From assembly GCA_003021045.1 (NCBI GenBank), contig PXRN01000024.1, positions 73,681-129,319 of the forward strand: a stretch of DNA of 55,639 nucleotides, read 5' to 3'. Below the pieces are notes generated by a model. The model was not told where the DNA came from. It worked only from the letters and a program-made list of their open reading frames with translations, and did not search any database. Source of the stretch: Halobacteriales archaeon QS_4_69_34 (lineage in GTDB: Archaea; Halobacteriota; Halobacteria; Halobacteriales; Halococcaceae). The translations under genes and the position numbers were made by a program. Shown one piece after another: positions 38,967 through 47,015 of the stretch. Each line of letters starts with the position of its first letter. Within the stretch, counting starts at the first letter, position 1.

Positions 38967-39419
38967 GTCTCCCCCTCCACTCCGAGGGAGGGACGGCTGT
39001 CACTTAACTATTTCTCCATCTACCAAATGTTCAGTTCGGTTATCGGAATAGAAAGTTTCGTAATCGTCAATCAGTGCCAGCCCTCCCGGGCCGGCGGGTC
39101 GAGCGCGATCGATCGACCACCCGTCGGTTGCTCTGGCCATCCGTCGGTGTGCTCTACGAGGAGCTCCCCGAGAGGTTCGCCGCCGAGGACGTCGGCCGGA
39201 AGGGACTCACCGGCGGCCGGCGACACCTGCTGGTTCGCCACTTCGCCGACGCCCGGCGTTCGGTGTCTTCACCCGCCGACACCGCTGTGGCCGGAAAGCG
39301 GGCGTGAGCAGGACGGCCGGGGAGCAGCCGGCCGTCCGTGTACGGGAAGCGGGTCGCCCGGAGGGGCGCAGTCGACCTGCGGGAGGCGGTTTTATACCGC
39401 CGGCCGTCGAGGGTCGGCC
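38967..39419. other. intergenic stretch between divergent Dps-like and dehydrogenase genes
   Basis: About 450 bp without a firm gene. The left end holds the promoter of the Dps-like gene (TAGTTAAG at about 39003-39010, minus strand); the right end holds that of the dehydrogenase. A 77-codon ORF at 39074-39307 includes VLYEELPERFAAEDVGRKGL and could be a gene fragment, but has no start signal and no clear family. Confidence 0.4.
39390..39396 (+). promoter_or_regulatory. TATA-like promoter element of the short-chain dehydrogenase
   Basis: TTTTATA is centred 27 bp upstream of ATG 39420, a near-ideal leaderless haloarchaeal promoter. Confidence 0.6.
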
Positions 39420-40181
39420 ATGCGATTCGAGGGCGACGTGGTGTTCATCACGGGCGCAGCGTCGGGGATCGGGCGGGCAACGGCCGAGCAGTGCGCCGCG
39501 GAGGGCGCGACGGTGATCGTCACCGACGTCGACACGCCGGGCGGCGAGGAGGCCGTCGAGCGGATCGAGGACTCGGGCGGCGACGCCGAGTTCCACGAAC
39601 TCGACGTCACCGACGAGGAAGCGTTCGCGGACGCGATCGACGCCACGGTCGCCGAGTACGGCCTCGACGTACTCGTGAACAACGCCGGCACCGGCCACCC
39701 CCCGGCATACGTCGAGGACACCGACGCCTCCGTGCGCGATTACGTCATCGACGTCAATCTCCACGGCGTCTGGAACGGCTGTCACGCCGCCCTCCCGGCG
39801 CTGAAGGAGCAGGGTTCGGGCGCGATCGTCAACGTGGGCTCGCTGGCGAGTCTGCTCGGCTTCCCCAAACAGAGCGTCTACGCGCTGACCAAGGGCGCGG
39901 TGCTCAACTTCACGCGCACGGTCGCCGCCGAGGCCGGCCCGAAGGGCGTGCGCGCGAACACGGTCTGTCCGGGCGTGACCGAGACGCCCCTGGGCGAGCA
40001 GTTCCTCGCGACCCAGGACGACCCCGAGGCCGCCCGCGAGTCGATGGCCGAGGAGTATCCCATGAAGCGCCTCGGCCAGCCCGAGGAGATCGCCGACGCG
40101 ATCTGCTTTCTGGCGAGCGAGGAGGCCTCCTTTATCACCGGGCACGGCCTCGTCGCCGACGGCGGCTACTCGGTCTGGTAG
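39420..40181 (+). CDS. short-chain dehydrogenase/reductase
   Basis: The 253-residue protein is a classical SDR: cofactor motif TGAASGIG (residues about 11-18), VNNAGT, catalytic Ser in VGSLAS, YALTK with the active Tyr and Lys, and the C-terminal ITGHGLVADGGYSVW. Asp in TDVD after the second strand suggests NAD(H) preference. The substrate cannot be told. The next 63 bp hold two decayed, in-line repeats of the last codons (VVDGGY and ADGNY). Confidence 0.94.
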   Translation: MRFEGDVVFITGAASGIGRATAEQCAAEGATVIVTDVDTPGGEEAVERIEDSGGDAEFHELDVTDEEAFADAIDATVAEYGLDVLVNNAGTGHPPAYVEDTDASVRDYVIDVNLHGVWNGCHAALPALKEQGSGAIVNVGSLASLLGFPKQSVYALTKGAVLNFTRTVAAEAGPKGVRANTVCPGVTETPLGEQFLATQDDPEAARESMAEEYPMKRLGQPEEIADAICFLASEEASFITGHGLVADGGYSVW

Positions 40182-40496
40182 GTGGTCGTCGACGGCGGTT
40201 ACGCGGCCCGGCGGATCGCCGACGGCAACTACGCGATCCGGTAGGCCGCGACCTCCTCGCCGAAAGCGGAAAAAAACCAGCCCGTGCCGGGGAGGCAGAC
40301 GGCGCTCGCTGTCCCAAGGCGGGCGTCGGGCTCCCCGCAGAACCCGATCGCGAACACGGGGCCACGAGAGCCACCGCGACCGATCGCACTCTCGTACGAG
40401 CGTGCGCGCCGCTGTGGAGGCGGACACGCTACACACGCCGGCTATATCCGTCGTCTCCGACCGTCCCGGCGGACGATCGCACCGACCGCCGCCTCG

Positions 40497-41435
40497 CTAT
40501 CCGTCGAGTCGCTCGACCATCCGATCGACTTCCCGGGGCGTGACCGTCGCCATCGGGCCGAGGGTAGTCCGACAGAGCGCGGCGCACGCGACGCCGGCCG
40601 CGAGGGCGTCTCCGACCGACTCGCCGTCGATCAGCCGCGCGAGGAACGCGCCGGCCAACGCGGGGAACGCCCCCTGGTCGTCGACGGCCGCGACGTCGAG
40701 CGGGCCGCGCTCGTGGACCGTCGCGTCGTACCACGCCAGCGAGGGCTGCTCGCGGCGCGCGAGCACCACGGTTTCGAGGCCGTGCTCGGCGGCCAGCCCG
40801 TGGACCAGCTCGGTGGGCGTCCGCGCCCGGTCGGCGAGCGCTTTGGCGTCGGCCTCGCCCGCCACGAGGACGTCCGTCCGCGAGAGGACGTCGGCGAGGG
40901 ACTCCGGCGTCGCCGGCGTGCGTCCGGCCGAGCGGGCGGACAGTCCGAGCACCGTCGTCGTGCCCGCCTCCCGGGCCGCCTCGAAAGCGCTCGCCGTCGT
41001 CTCCACGAGCGTCGCCGACGACGCGGGCGTTCCGCCGCCCGTGTACACCGCCTTAGCCTCCCGGATGCGGTCGAGCGGGAGGTCCGCGGGCGTCGTCTCC
41101 GCCGCAGCCGTCTCGGCCCGGTCGTCGACGCGGGTGTTCGGCGCGTCCGGGCTTCCCCGTTCGGTGAACGCGAGCCCCTGCCGGCCCCCCTCGCTCCAGC
41201 GGATCGCCGCCTCGACCCCGTGACGGCGCACACCCCCGGCCACGCGCCGGCCGAGCGCCGTCGAGGGGAGCCGCGAGCTCCACGCCACCACCGACCCGAG
41301 CCGGGCGGCCGCGACGGCGACACCGTTCGCCGAACCCGACACCGCGATCCCGAGACGGTCGGCAGTTTCGAGCCGTTCGTCCGCCGGCGGCGACAGCTCC
41401 AGCACTGCGGGACCGAACGCGAGGAGGTCCGTCAT
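40497..41435 (-). CDS. PfkB-family carbohydrate kinase-like protein lacking the catalytic Asp
   Basis: The 312-residue protein has the ribokinase/PfkB fold: an N-terminal substrate loop (SGSANGVAVAAARLGSVVAW), a middle VLVAGEADAKAL segment and a C-terminal nucleotide region. The usual signature near residue 250 is DTxGAGD, with the last Asp as catalytic base; here it reads DDQGAFPALAGAFL, so Gly-Asp is replaced by Phe-Pro. It may be an inactive or binding-only relative, or one that uses another base. By similarity the nearest relatives act on sugar acids such as 2-keto-3-deoxygluconate. Confidence 0.82.
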   Translation of the reverse strand: MTDLLAFGPAVLELSPPADERLETADRLGIAVSGSANGVAVAAARLGSVVAWSSRLPSTALGRRVAGGVRRHGVEAAIRWSEGGRQGLAFTERGSPDAPNTRVDDRAETAAAETTPADLPLDRIREAKAVYTGGGTPASSATLVETTASAFEAAREAGTTTVLGLSARSAGRTPATPESLADVLSRTDVLVAGEADAKALADRARTPTELVHGLAAEHGLETVVLARREQPSLAWYDATVHERGPLDVAAVDDQGAFPALAGAFLARLIDGESVGDALAAGVACAALCRTTLGPMATVTPREVDRMVERLDG

Positions 41436-41465
41436 GTGGGTTGATTCGCGGCTGGCCGTCTTAAT

Positions 41466-42308
41466 TCAATGGGGTGGTCGGACTGACAGGCCGGGGCGGC
41501 GAGGAGGGGCGAGAATCGAAGCCGGTCCCGAAGCGCCGGAACAAGAGTCGCGCTCTCGCCGGGGCGAGCGAGCCGACGCTCCAGATGCCCGTTTCGGGGT
41601 TGTAGCTGCCCGCCGTCGCGTTCGAGGAGATGTACTCCACCCCGTGGGCAGCGCGTCCTCGACGGCCACGCCGGTCGCATTGGCCGAGCCGTCGTTGGTC
41701 ACCGCGACGTCGGAGGTCGTCCGATGCCTCGCTGGCGCTGCTCGCAAAAGGTGATCCCAGACCGCCCCGCTGCCGGGGAAGGTGATGCCGAGCCGGCGGA
41801 CGTTCGCGGCGTCGAGTCGGACCACGGTGTAGCTGTTGTTTTCGGGGCCGGCGACGCGACCGACACGACGGCGCTCCCCTCGTCGACGACCTGTCCCGAC
41901 TCGAGGGCGTCGCCGCGTGCGTCGACCGCGAAGCCGGTGTTCGGCTTGCACGCCCCATCGACGTCACGCCGGGACGGTCTTCGGTTCGAGGTCGAACCCC
42001 CGCTCGCCACTGGACACGGGCCCGTAACCCGCGTCAGCGTCGTCGTGGGCCTCGCCTGCCGCGAGCACGAGACCGGGGTGCGGACGGCGCGGTCGGCGAG
42101 CGGTTCCCGGGAACGCTCCCTCTCACGGCCACCGTGTAGTCGCCCGCGGGCGGGCCGGTGAACTCGTAGTGGCCCGCTCCGCTCGCCCGATCGCCGATCA
42201 CGGCCCCGTCGGGCTCCGCAGTTCGACGAGGACGCCCTCGATACCCGGCTCGCCGCCGTCTCCGGTGTCGTCGCGGTCGGTGGCCTCGAAGACCGTGCCG
42301 CCGATCAT
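41466..42308 (-). pseudogene. decayed SdrD B-like/DUF11 surface-protein gene
   Basis: From ATG 42308, whose ATG overlaps the stop of the intact surface gene upstream, the frame reads MIGGTVFEATDRDDTGDG and GIEGVLVELRSPTGP, an SdrD/Cna B-like repeat, then breaks. Later pieces lie in different frames: GHYEFTGPPAGDYTVAV, NTGFAVDARGDALESGQVVD, GPENNSYTVVRLDAANVRRL, TNDGSANATGVAVEDALPTG, then GVEYISSNATAGSYNPETGI and PGESATLV. The last pieces are a DUF11 repeat. At least four frameshifts make it a pseudogene, presumably once a neighbour duplicated from or fused to the intact gene. Confidence 0.75.
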
Positions 42309-44794
42309 CCTGCCGGCGATTCCGTTTCGGTCACGGACGTCGCCGTTTCAGTCGGCGTCGCAGTATCCGTCGGGGAGGTCGTTTCGGTCGGCGTCGCCGT
42401 GGCCGTTGCAGCCGCCGTCGCATCAGCTTCGGTTGTCGTCGTGTCGGTTGCAGTTGTCGTGTCCGTTTCGGTCGTCTCGGTCGCTGCCGGCGTCTCGGTC
42501 GGCGCGGTCGTGTCAGTCGACGTCGTGGGGCCCGTCGTGGTCGACGTGTCGGTCGCCGTTCCGGTTGTGGTCGCGGTCGATGGCTGCGTTCTCTTGGGGT
42601 CGAACGGCGCGTCGTCCTGATCGTCCTCCCCGGGGACGTCGTTGGCAGGCGTCGAGTCGACGTCGGACTGGTCGGCCCCGACGACCGCCGCGACGTTGGT
42701 CTGGCTCGCCTCGTCGGTCACCGTCGCCGTCAGTTTCAGCGTCGCGCTCTCGCCGGCGTCCAGCGACCCGACGGTCCACGTCCCGTTCATCGGATCGTAG
42801 CGTCCCGTGCTCGTCTCGCCCTCCGCCGCGGTCGTCCCGTTTGGCAGGCGATCCTCGACCACGACGCCGGTCGCGTCGTTCGGGCCGCCGTTCGCGATCG
42901 TCACCGTGAACGTGACGTTCTCGCCGACCGCCGGCGTTCGGTCGTCGACCGTCTTCTCCAGTTCGAGGTCGGTCTCCCGGCGCTCGGGCGTCGTGGTCGT
43001 CCCGTCGCCGTCCTGCTTTCCGTCGTCGGTCCCGTTGCCCCTCTCGTCCTCGCTGTCGTTGTCACTGTCGTCGCTCCCGTCAGTTTCGTCCTCGCCGTCG
43101 TCGGTCTCCCCACCGTCGCCGTCGCCGTCCCGCTCACCGTCGTCGGTCCCGTCGCTTTCTTCGGTCTCGTTCGTTTCGCTGTCGTCGCTGTTGTCTGCCT
43201 CGTCATCGTCGCTCCTATCGCTGTCGTCTTCACCGCTGTCCTCGCTTCCCCCGTCGCCGGTTCCGTTTTCACTTCTGTCAGTTCCGTTGGTTCCGTCGCT
43301 GCCGTCGTTTCCGTCGCCTCTGTCTCCGTCGTTCCTGTCGCCTTCGTCTCCGTCGTCCTCGCCGCTGCCCTCGGTTCCGTCACCCGCGCCGTCCTCGTTG
43401 TTGCTTCTATCGCGTCCGTCACGGCCGTCGCTCCCGCCGCTGTTGTCCTCGGTATCCGCGGTCCATCTGATCTCCCTGACTCCGTCGGCTCCTTCGGTCC
43501 ACTCGATCTCGTCGAGCTGGCCGGTCCAGTTGATGTCGTCGATCGCGCTGGTCCCGTCGCGCTCGGTCCGTCGCTCGCTGCCATCGTCGCTGTCGCCACT
43601 CGATGCCCCGCGTTCACCTTCGTCCCGCTCGCGGGAGGTGTCCCCGTCCGTGGCGCGGTTCCCGTTTCCGGCGCTTTGGCCCTCGGTTCCGGTGGTGTCG
43701 GTGTCTCCACCGCGCTCCCCGCCCCGGCCCGCCTCCCCGTTTCCGGTCTCGTTACCGTCGGTCCCCGCGTCGTTCGACGCCCTGGTGGCCTCGCCGCCGT
43801 TCGTTCGGTCGCTGTCGTCGCGTCGCTCCCCCCGATCGTCCGCGGGATCTCGCCCGTCGCTCCCGTCGGTCCCACCCGGATCGGTGGCTCGCTCCTCGCT
43901 CGTCGGCGGGTCCGAGTCACGCCCACCGTTCGCCGTCCCCGGCGCCCCGGCTTCCCCCTCGTCCCCGTTCGCTCCCGTCCCGATCGCCCCTCCGCCGGCC
44001 TGCGTTCCGAGCGCGTTCGACGCCGGCGTCTCCGCTTTCATACTGGCGTCCGTGGTCGCCCGTTCGCTCCCGACGGGGCTGTCGCCGTTCCCGCTTCCTT
44101 CCGGATCGGCCGGAGTGTCGCGGTTCCCGGTCGCGTCCTGGTCTGCCGTGACGAACGGAGCGCCGACGTCGTCGCCGATCAGGCCGCGCGCGATCGTTCG
44201 TACCTCGCCGTCGGCGAGCGCGTCCGCGCGGCGGTCGAGGGCCGCGATCGCCGCCTCGCTCGTGTTCGCCCCCGTGACGGTCGCCGGCAGCGTCGCCACC
44301 ACGGCGCGCAGCCGACCGACGACGCGCCCGATCGTCCGGGCGCGAGCGACGGTCTCCGCGAGCTGTGCCGCGTAGGTCCCGTCGCTCACCGTTTCGTTCG
44401 TGCGCGCCGCGGCGAGGCGTTCCCGGCGGGTTTCGAGCGCCGTGAGCGTTCCGTCGAGCTCCGCTGCGGTCGCGTTGACGACGGCCGCGCGAGCCGCGTC
44501 GCTCCCGGCTCGATCGAGCGCGGCGTCGATGCGTCGCTCGTCGAGTTCGCCGTCCACCTCGGCGCGTCCGACGCCGACCAGCCCCGCGAACTGCTCGCCC
44601 GGGGCCGCCGTCACCGTCGTCGCGTTCGCCCCTCCGGTCGCGTTCGCCGTTGGGATGGCTCCGCCGGTCGCGTTCGACCCGTTCGCCCCCTGTCCGGGGG
44701 CGGCCACCGGGCTCGTGTCGGCCCCGGCGATCGCAACGGGGAGGGTGCTTGCGAGGATCGTAAAGACCAGCAGGGCGATCACGAGCCGTCGCAT
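42305..44794 (-). CDS. secreted DUF11 surface protein with long acidic linker
   Basis: The 829-residue protein starts at ATG 44794, 27 bp from a TATA box, with a Sec signal (MRRLVIALLVFTILASTLPV). Residues about 45-215 form an Ala/Arg-rich helical domain. Residues about 230-590 are an extremely Asp/Glu/Ser/Gly/Thr-rich linker. A DUF11 domain follows (about 600-710: LEKTVDDRTPAVGENVTFTV, NGGPNDATGVVVEDRLPNG). The last 90 residues are almost all Thr, Ala and Glu. There is no membrane anchor. A longer in-frame start at 44893 overlaps the upstream stop but gives no signal peptide. It is probably a cell-surface or secreted protein. Confidence 0.82.
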   Translation of the reverse strand: MRRLVIALLVFTILASTLPVAIAGADTSPVAAPGQGANGSNATGGAIPTANATGGANATTVTAAPGEQFAGLVGVGRAEVDGELDERRIDAALDRAGSDAARAAVVNATAAELDGTLTALETRRERLAAARTNETVSDGTYAAQLAETVARARTIGRVVGRLRAVVATLPATVTGANTSEAAIAALDRRADALADGEVRTIARGLIGDDVGAPFVTADQDATGNRDTPADPEGSGNGDSPVGSERATTDASMKAETPASNALGTQAGGGAIGTGANGDEGEAGAPGTANGGRDSDPPTSEERATDPGGTDGSDGRDPADDRGERRDDSDRTNGGEATRASNDAGTDGNETGNGEAGRGGERGGDTDTTGTEGQSAGNGNRATDGDTSRERDEGERGASSGDSDDGSERRTERDGTSAIDDINWTGQLDEIEWTEGADGVREIRWTADTEDNSGGSDGRDGRDRSNNEDGAGDGTEGSGEDDGDEGDRNDGDRGDGNDGSDGTNGTDRSENGTGDGGSEDSGEDDSDRSDDDEADNSDDSETNETEESDGTDDGERDGDGDGGETDDGEDETDGSDDSDNDSEDERGNGTDDGKQDGDGTTTTPERRETDLELEKTVDDRTPAVGENVTFTVTIANGGPNDATGVVVEDRLPNGTTAAEGETSTGRYDPMNGTWTVGSLDAGESATLKLTATVTDEASQTNVAAVVGADQSDVDSTPANDVPGEDDQDDAPFDPKRTQPSTATTTGTATDTSTTTGPTTSTDTTAPTETPAATETTETDTTTATDTTTTEADATAAATATATPTETTSPTDTATPTETATSVTETESPAG

Positions 44795-44816
44795 GGTCGC
44801 TTCGCTGGGTCGCCGA

Positions 44817-44825
44817 CTATATAAG
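44817..44825 (-). promoter_or_regulatory. TATA-like promoter element of the DUF11 protein gene
   Basis: The minus strand reads CTTATATAG centred about 27 bp upstream of ATG 44794; it decides the start over ATG 44893. Confidence 0.6.
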
Positions 44826-44889
44826 TTACTGTCACCCGTGACCCGGATTAAGCCGGATTTGCCGCCGTTGACGACCCCGTGAACTCCGT

Positions 44890-46197
44890 TCATGGGTCCC
44901 CCTCCTCGGCGTCGGGCAACGACAGAACGTTCTCGCGGCCCAGCCGGAAGCTCTCCACGTCCCCCGTCTCCCGCAGGTCGCTCACCACCTGACTCGTCTT
45001 CGCTTCGGTCCAGTCGAGTTCGGCGACGACCGCCTGCTGTTTGAGCCGTCCCCCGTGCTCTTCGAGCAGCCGGACGACCCGTTCCTCATTGCTCAACAGT
45101 TCGTCCGGCGAGCCATCGCCGTCTGCGATGGTGCCGTCGCTCGGGCCGTCGACGGACGCCTCGGACGACGCTCCGTCGGCGATCGCGCCGTCGGCCCCGT
45201 CCCCGATCGCGCCGTCGCCCGCCTCCCCGTCCGCGTCGGGGGGCGACCCCTCGCCCGTCCTGCCCCTCCCGTTCTGGGTTGTCACCCAGCCGATGGCGGC
45301 GAGCACGCCGAGCACCACCAGCCCACCCGCGATCAGCGACGGCGGGAGGCTCCCCGAACCCGACGCCTCGCCGTTGTCCCCTGCGCCCGCCCCGGCTCCC
45401 CCGGTCGTACTCGATCGATCCGTCGCTGCCGCAGTCGCTCGGCCGATCGCGGATGGTCCGTCCGTGCTGGGGGTCGCCCCGGCAGTGCCGAACGCCGATG
45501 CCCCGTCTCGGGGGGCCCCGCCGCTCGCGTTCCGTCGGACCAGCACGATCCGGGGCTCGTCGGCGTCGAAGGCCAGCGGCCCGCTCCAGACGGCCGTGTC
45601 GGTGCGCCGGTCCCCGGCTGCCGGCCGCACCGTCCGTGCGGCGTAGCTCGCCGGCCACGAGACCGACAGCCGGGTGTCGTCGTCGAGGAACAGTTCGGCG
45701 AGCGCCCCCCCGATCCGGATCCGCTCGCCGTCGACCGCCGCGAACCCGCGCCACTCGAAGGCGTAGCTCACGAACCCGTCCGCCGCGGCGAAGCGCTGGG
45801 TTCGCGCGTGTACGCTCACGTTCCCGACGCTCATCTCCCGTCCGGTGGCGTTCTCGGCGGTCGCGGCCGTCCGGGCCATTCGGTCGGCGAAGCGCGCGGT
45901 GTAGGCCGTCTCGTTCGCCGCGATGTCCGCCTGGAGGCTCTCGAAGGCGGCCGTCGCGTTCGGGTCGTCGAGGTCGACCCGGTAGACGATCCGCACGGCC
46001 GCGGAGCCGTTCGCCCGGACGTCGGCGTCGATGCGCACCCCGTCGGGGTCGACCGCGCCCGTCTGGAACGCCCCCGGTCCCGCCTGCCCGTCTCCGGCCG
46101 CGGCCGGGACGAGGCTCCATCCGAGCAGGCAGACGACCGCCACGACCACCACGGCTGCCGCGGTCCCGGGACGCCTCCCGGGTAGATGGAGCACCAT
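44890..46197 (-). CDS. membrane protein with extracellular domain and cytoplasmic winged helix
   Basis: The 435-residue protein has an N-terminal signal or helix (TAAAVVVVAVVCLLGWSLV), a beta-rich outer domain (about residues 40-235) with several Asn sequons, a Ser/Gly-rich linker, a membrane helix near residue 290 (LIAGGLVVLGVLAAIGWV), an acidic Gly/Asp-rich stretch and a C-terminal winged helix (about 370-430: NEERVVRLLEEHGGRLKQQAVVAELDWTEAKTSQVVSDL). This layout is common in haloarchaea and suggests one-component sensing across the membrane with a DNA-binding tail. Signal and targets are unknown. A TATA box (AAATAAAAG on the plus strand, 46219-46227) lies 26 bp upstream. Confidence 0.82.
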   Translation of the reverse strand: MVLHLPGRRPGTAAAVVVVAVVCLLGWSLVPAAAGDGQAGPGAFQTGAVDPDGVRIDADVRANGSAAVRIVYRVDLDDPNATAAFESLQADIAANETAYTARFADRMARTAATAENATGREMSVGNVSVHARTQRFAAADGFVSYAFEWRGFAAVDGERIRIGGALAELFLDDDTRLSVSWPASYAARTVRPAAGDRRTDTAVWSGPLAFDADEPRIVLVRRNASGGAPRDGASAFGTAGATPSTDGPSAIGRATAAATDRSSTTGGAGAGAGDNGEASGSGSLPPSLIAGGLVVLGVLAAIGWVTTQNGRGRTGEGSPPDADGEAGDGAIGDGADGAIADGASSEASVDGPSDGTIADGDGSPDELLSNEERVVRLLEEHGGRLKQQAVVAELDWTEAKTSQVVSDLRETGDVESFRLGRENVLSLPDAEEGDP

Positions 46198-46380
46198 TGC
46201 TTCGCCCACGGGATGCGCAAATAAAAGACCTTTCCGGCCCGCCGCCGCTGCCGTCGGGCGCTGTCTGGTCGTGGCCACCACGTGGTCGCGGTCGGAGCGG
46301 AACGGGAAAATCACGCCCAATTCGATTAAATTCAGCGCTAGATCCGGAGTATTGAAATGGCTCCCGCTCCGAGCAGGGGC

Positions 46381-46397
46381 TGTGGCAAGTCGCCACA
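46381..46397 (+). promoter_or_regulatory. small hairpin just upstream of the secreted dockerin gene
   Basis: TGTGGC-AAGTC-GCCACA can form a 6-bp stem with a 5-base loop and ends 9 bases before ATG 46406. The probable promoter (ATTAAATT at about 46329-46336) would give a leader of some 40-50 nt containing it. It could affect translation start. Confidence 0.35.
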
Positions 46398-46405
46398 CGA
46401 ACATC

Positions 46406-46912
46406 ATGAACAAGAAGACGATCCTGAGCGTGCTGCTGGTGGCCGTGGTAGCCCTGTCGGTGGCGTTCGCCGGCGCGGGCACGACCGCAGCACAGGAAGC
46501 TCCTGACGAGAACGGTACCGACGAGAACGGCACGGACAGCTCGAACGACGCGGATCCATCGGATAACGCCTCGGAGAACGAAAGCGAGGACGATCCGAAC
46601 GCGAGCGAGGACGAGGACGAGCCCGAGGATCGGAACAGGACCGACGACGGCAACGAGACGGACGAGAACGCGAGCGAGAACGTCCCCGACGACGTGCCGG
46701 TCGGCAGCGCGGATGCCCCGCCGAACGACCTCGACGGCGACAACCGGACGGAGGACGTCAACGGCGACAACGAGACGACCGTCGTCGACACCCAGTTCTT
46801 CTTCGCCAACCTGCCCGACGCAGCCGTCGAGAACAGCCCCCGGTTCGACTTCAACGACGACGGCAGCGTCGATGTCGTCGACATCCAGAAGCACTTTCAG
46901 ACAGAGGCCTGA
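46406..46912 (+). CDS. secreted acidic protein ending in a dockerin module
   Basis: The 168-residue protein has a Sec signal (MNKKTILSVLLVAVVALSVA) cleaved near AAQ, an Asn/Asp/Glu-rich linker (about residues 30-105) with many Asn sequons, and a C-terminal dockerin (DVNGDNETTVVD and DFNDDGSVDVVD, each followed by a short helix: TQFFFANL and IQKHFQTEA). It has no enzymatic domain. It is exported by Sec while the other dockerin proteins of the window use Tat. It may be a dockerin-only adaptor or a surface calcium binder. It is divergent from the winged-helix membrane protein. Confidence 0.85.
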   Translation: MNKKTILSVLLVAVVALSVAFAGAGTTAAQEAPDENGTDENGTDSSNDADPSDNASENESEDDPNASEDEDEPEDRNRTDDGNETDENASENVPDDVPVGSADAPPNDLDGDNRTEDVNGDNETTVVDTQFFFANLPDAAVENSPRFDFNDDGSVDVVDIQKHFQTEA

Positions 46913-47015
46913 GCGGGGCTTCGCGGCGCTCCGCTCCGGAGAGGCGGCAGTATGACGTCACGTCGACCGTTTCGTCCGCGCGTGTCCTCGTGTCGCCTAC
47001 CCGAGGTGCGGGCTC

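Noticed and set aside
39074..39307. 77-codon ORF upstream of the short-chain dehydrogenase
   Set aside because: Arg-rich N-terminus typical of shadow frames, no promoter; only a short central part looks protein-like.
42399..43600. Long open frames on the plus strand made of Ser, Val and Pro
   Set aside because: They mirror the Asp/Thr/Glu-rich linker of the minus-strand surface protein and have no independent coding signs.
44795..44893. In-frame ATG at 44893 that overlaps the stop of the upstream gene and would lengthen the DUF11 protein
   Set aside because: It would bury the Sec signal 33 residues in, and a TATA box lies between it and ATG 44794, so the downstream start is preferred.
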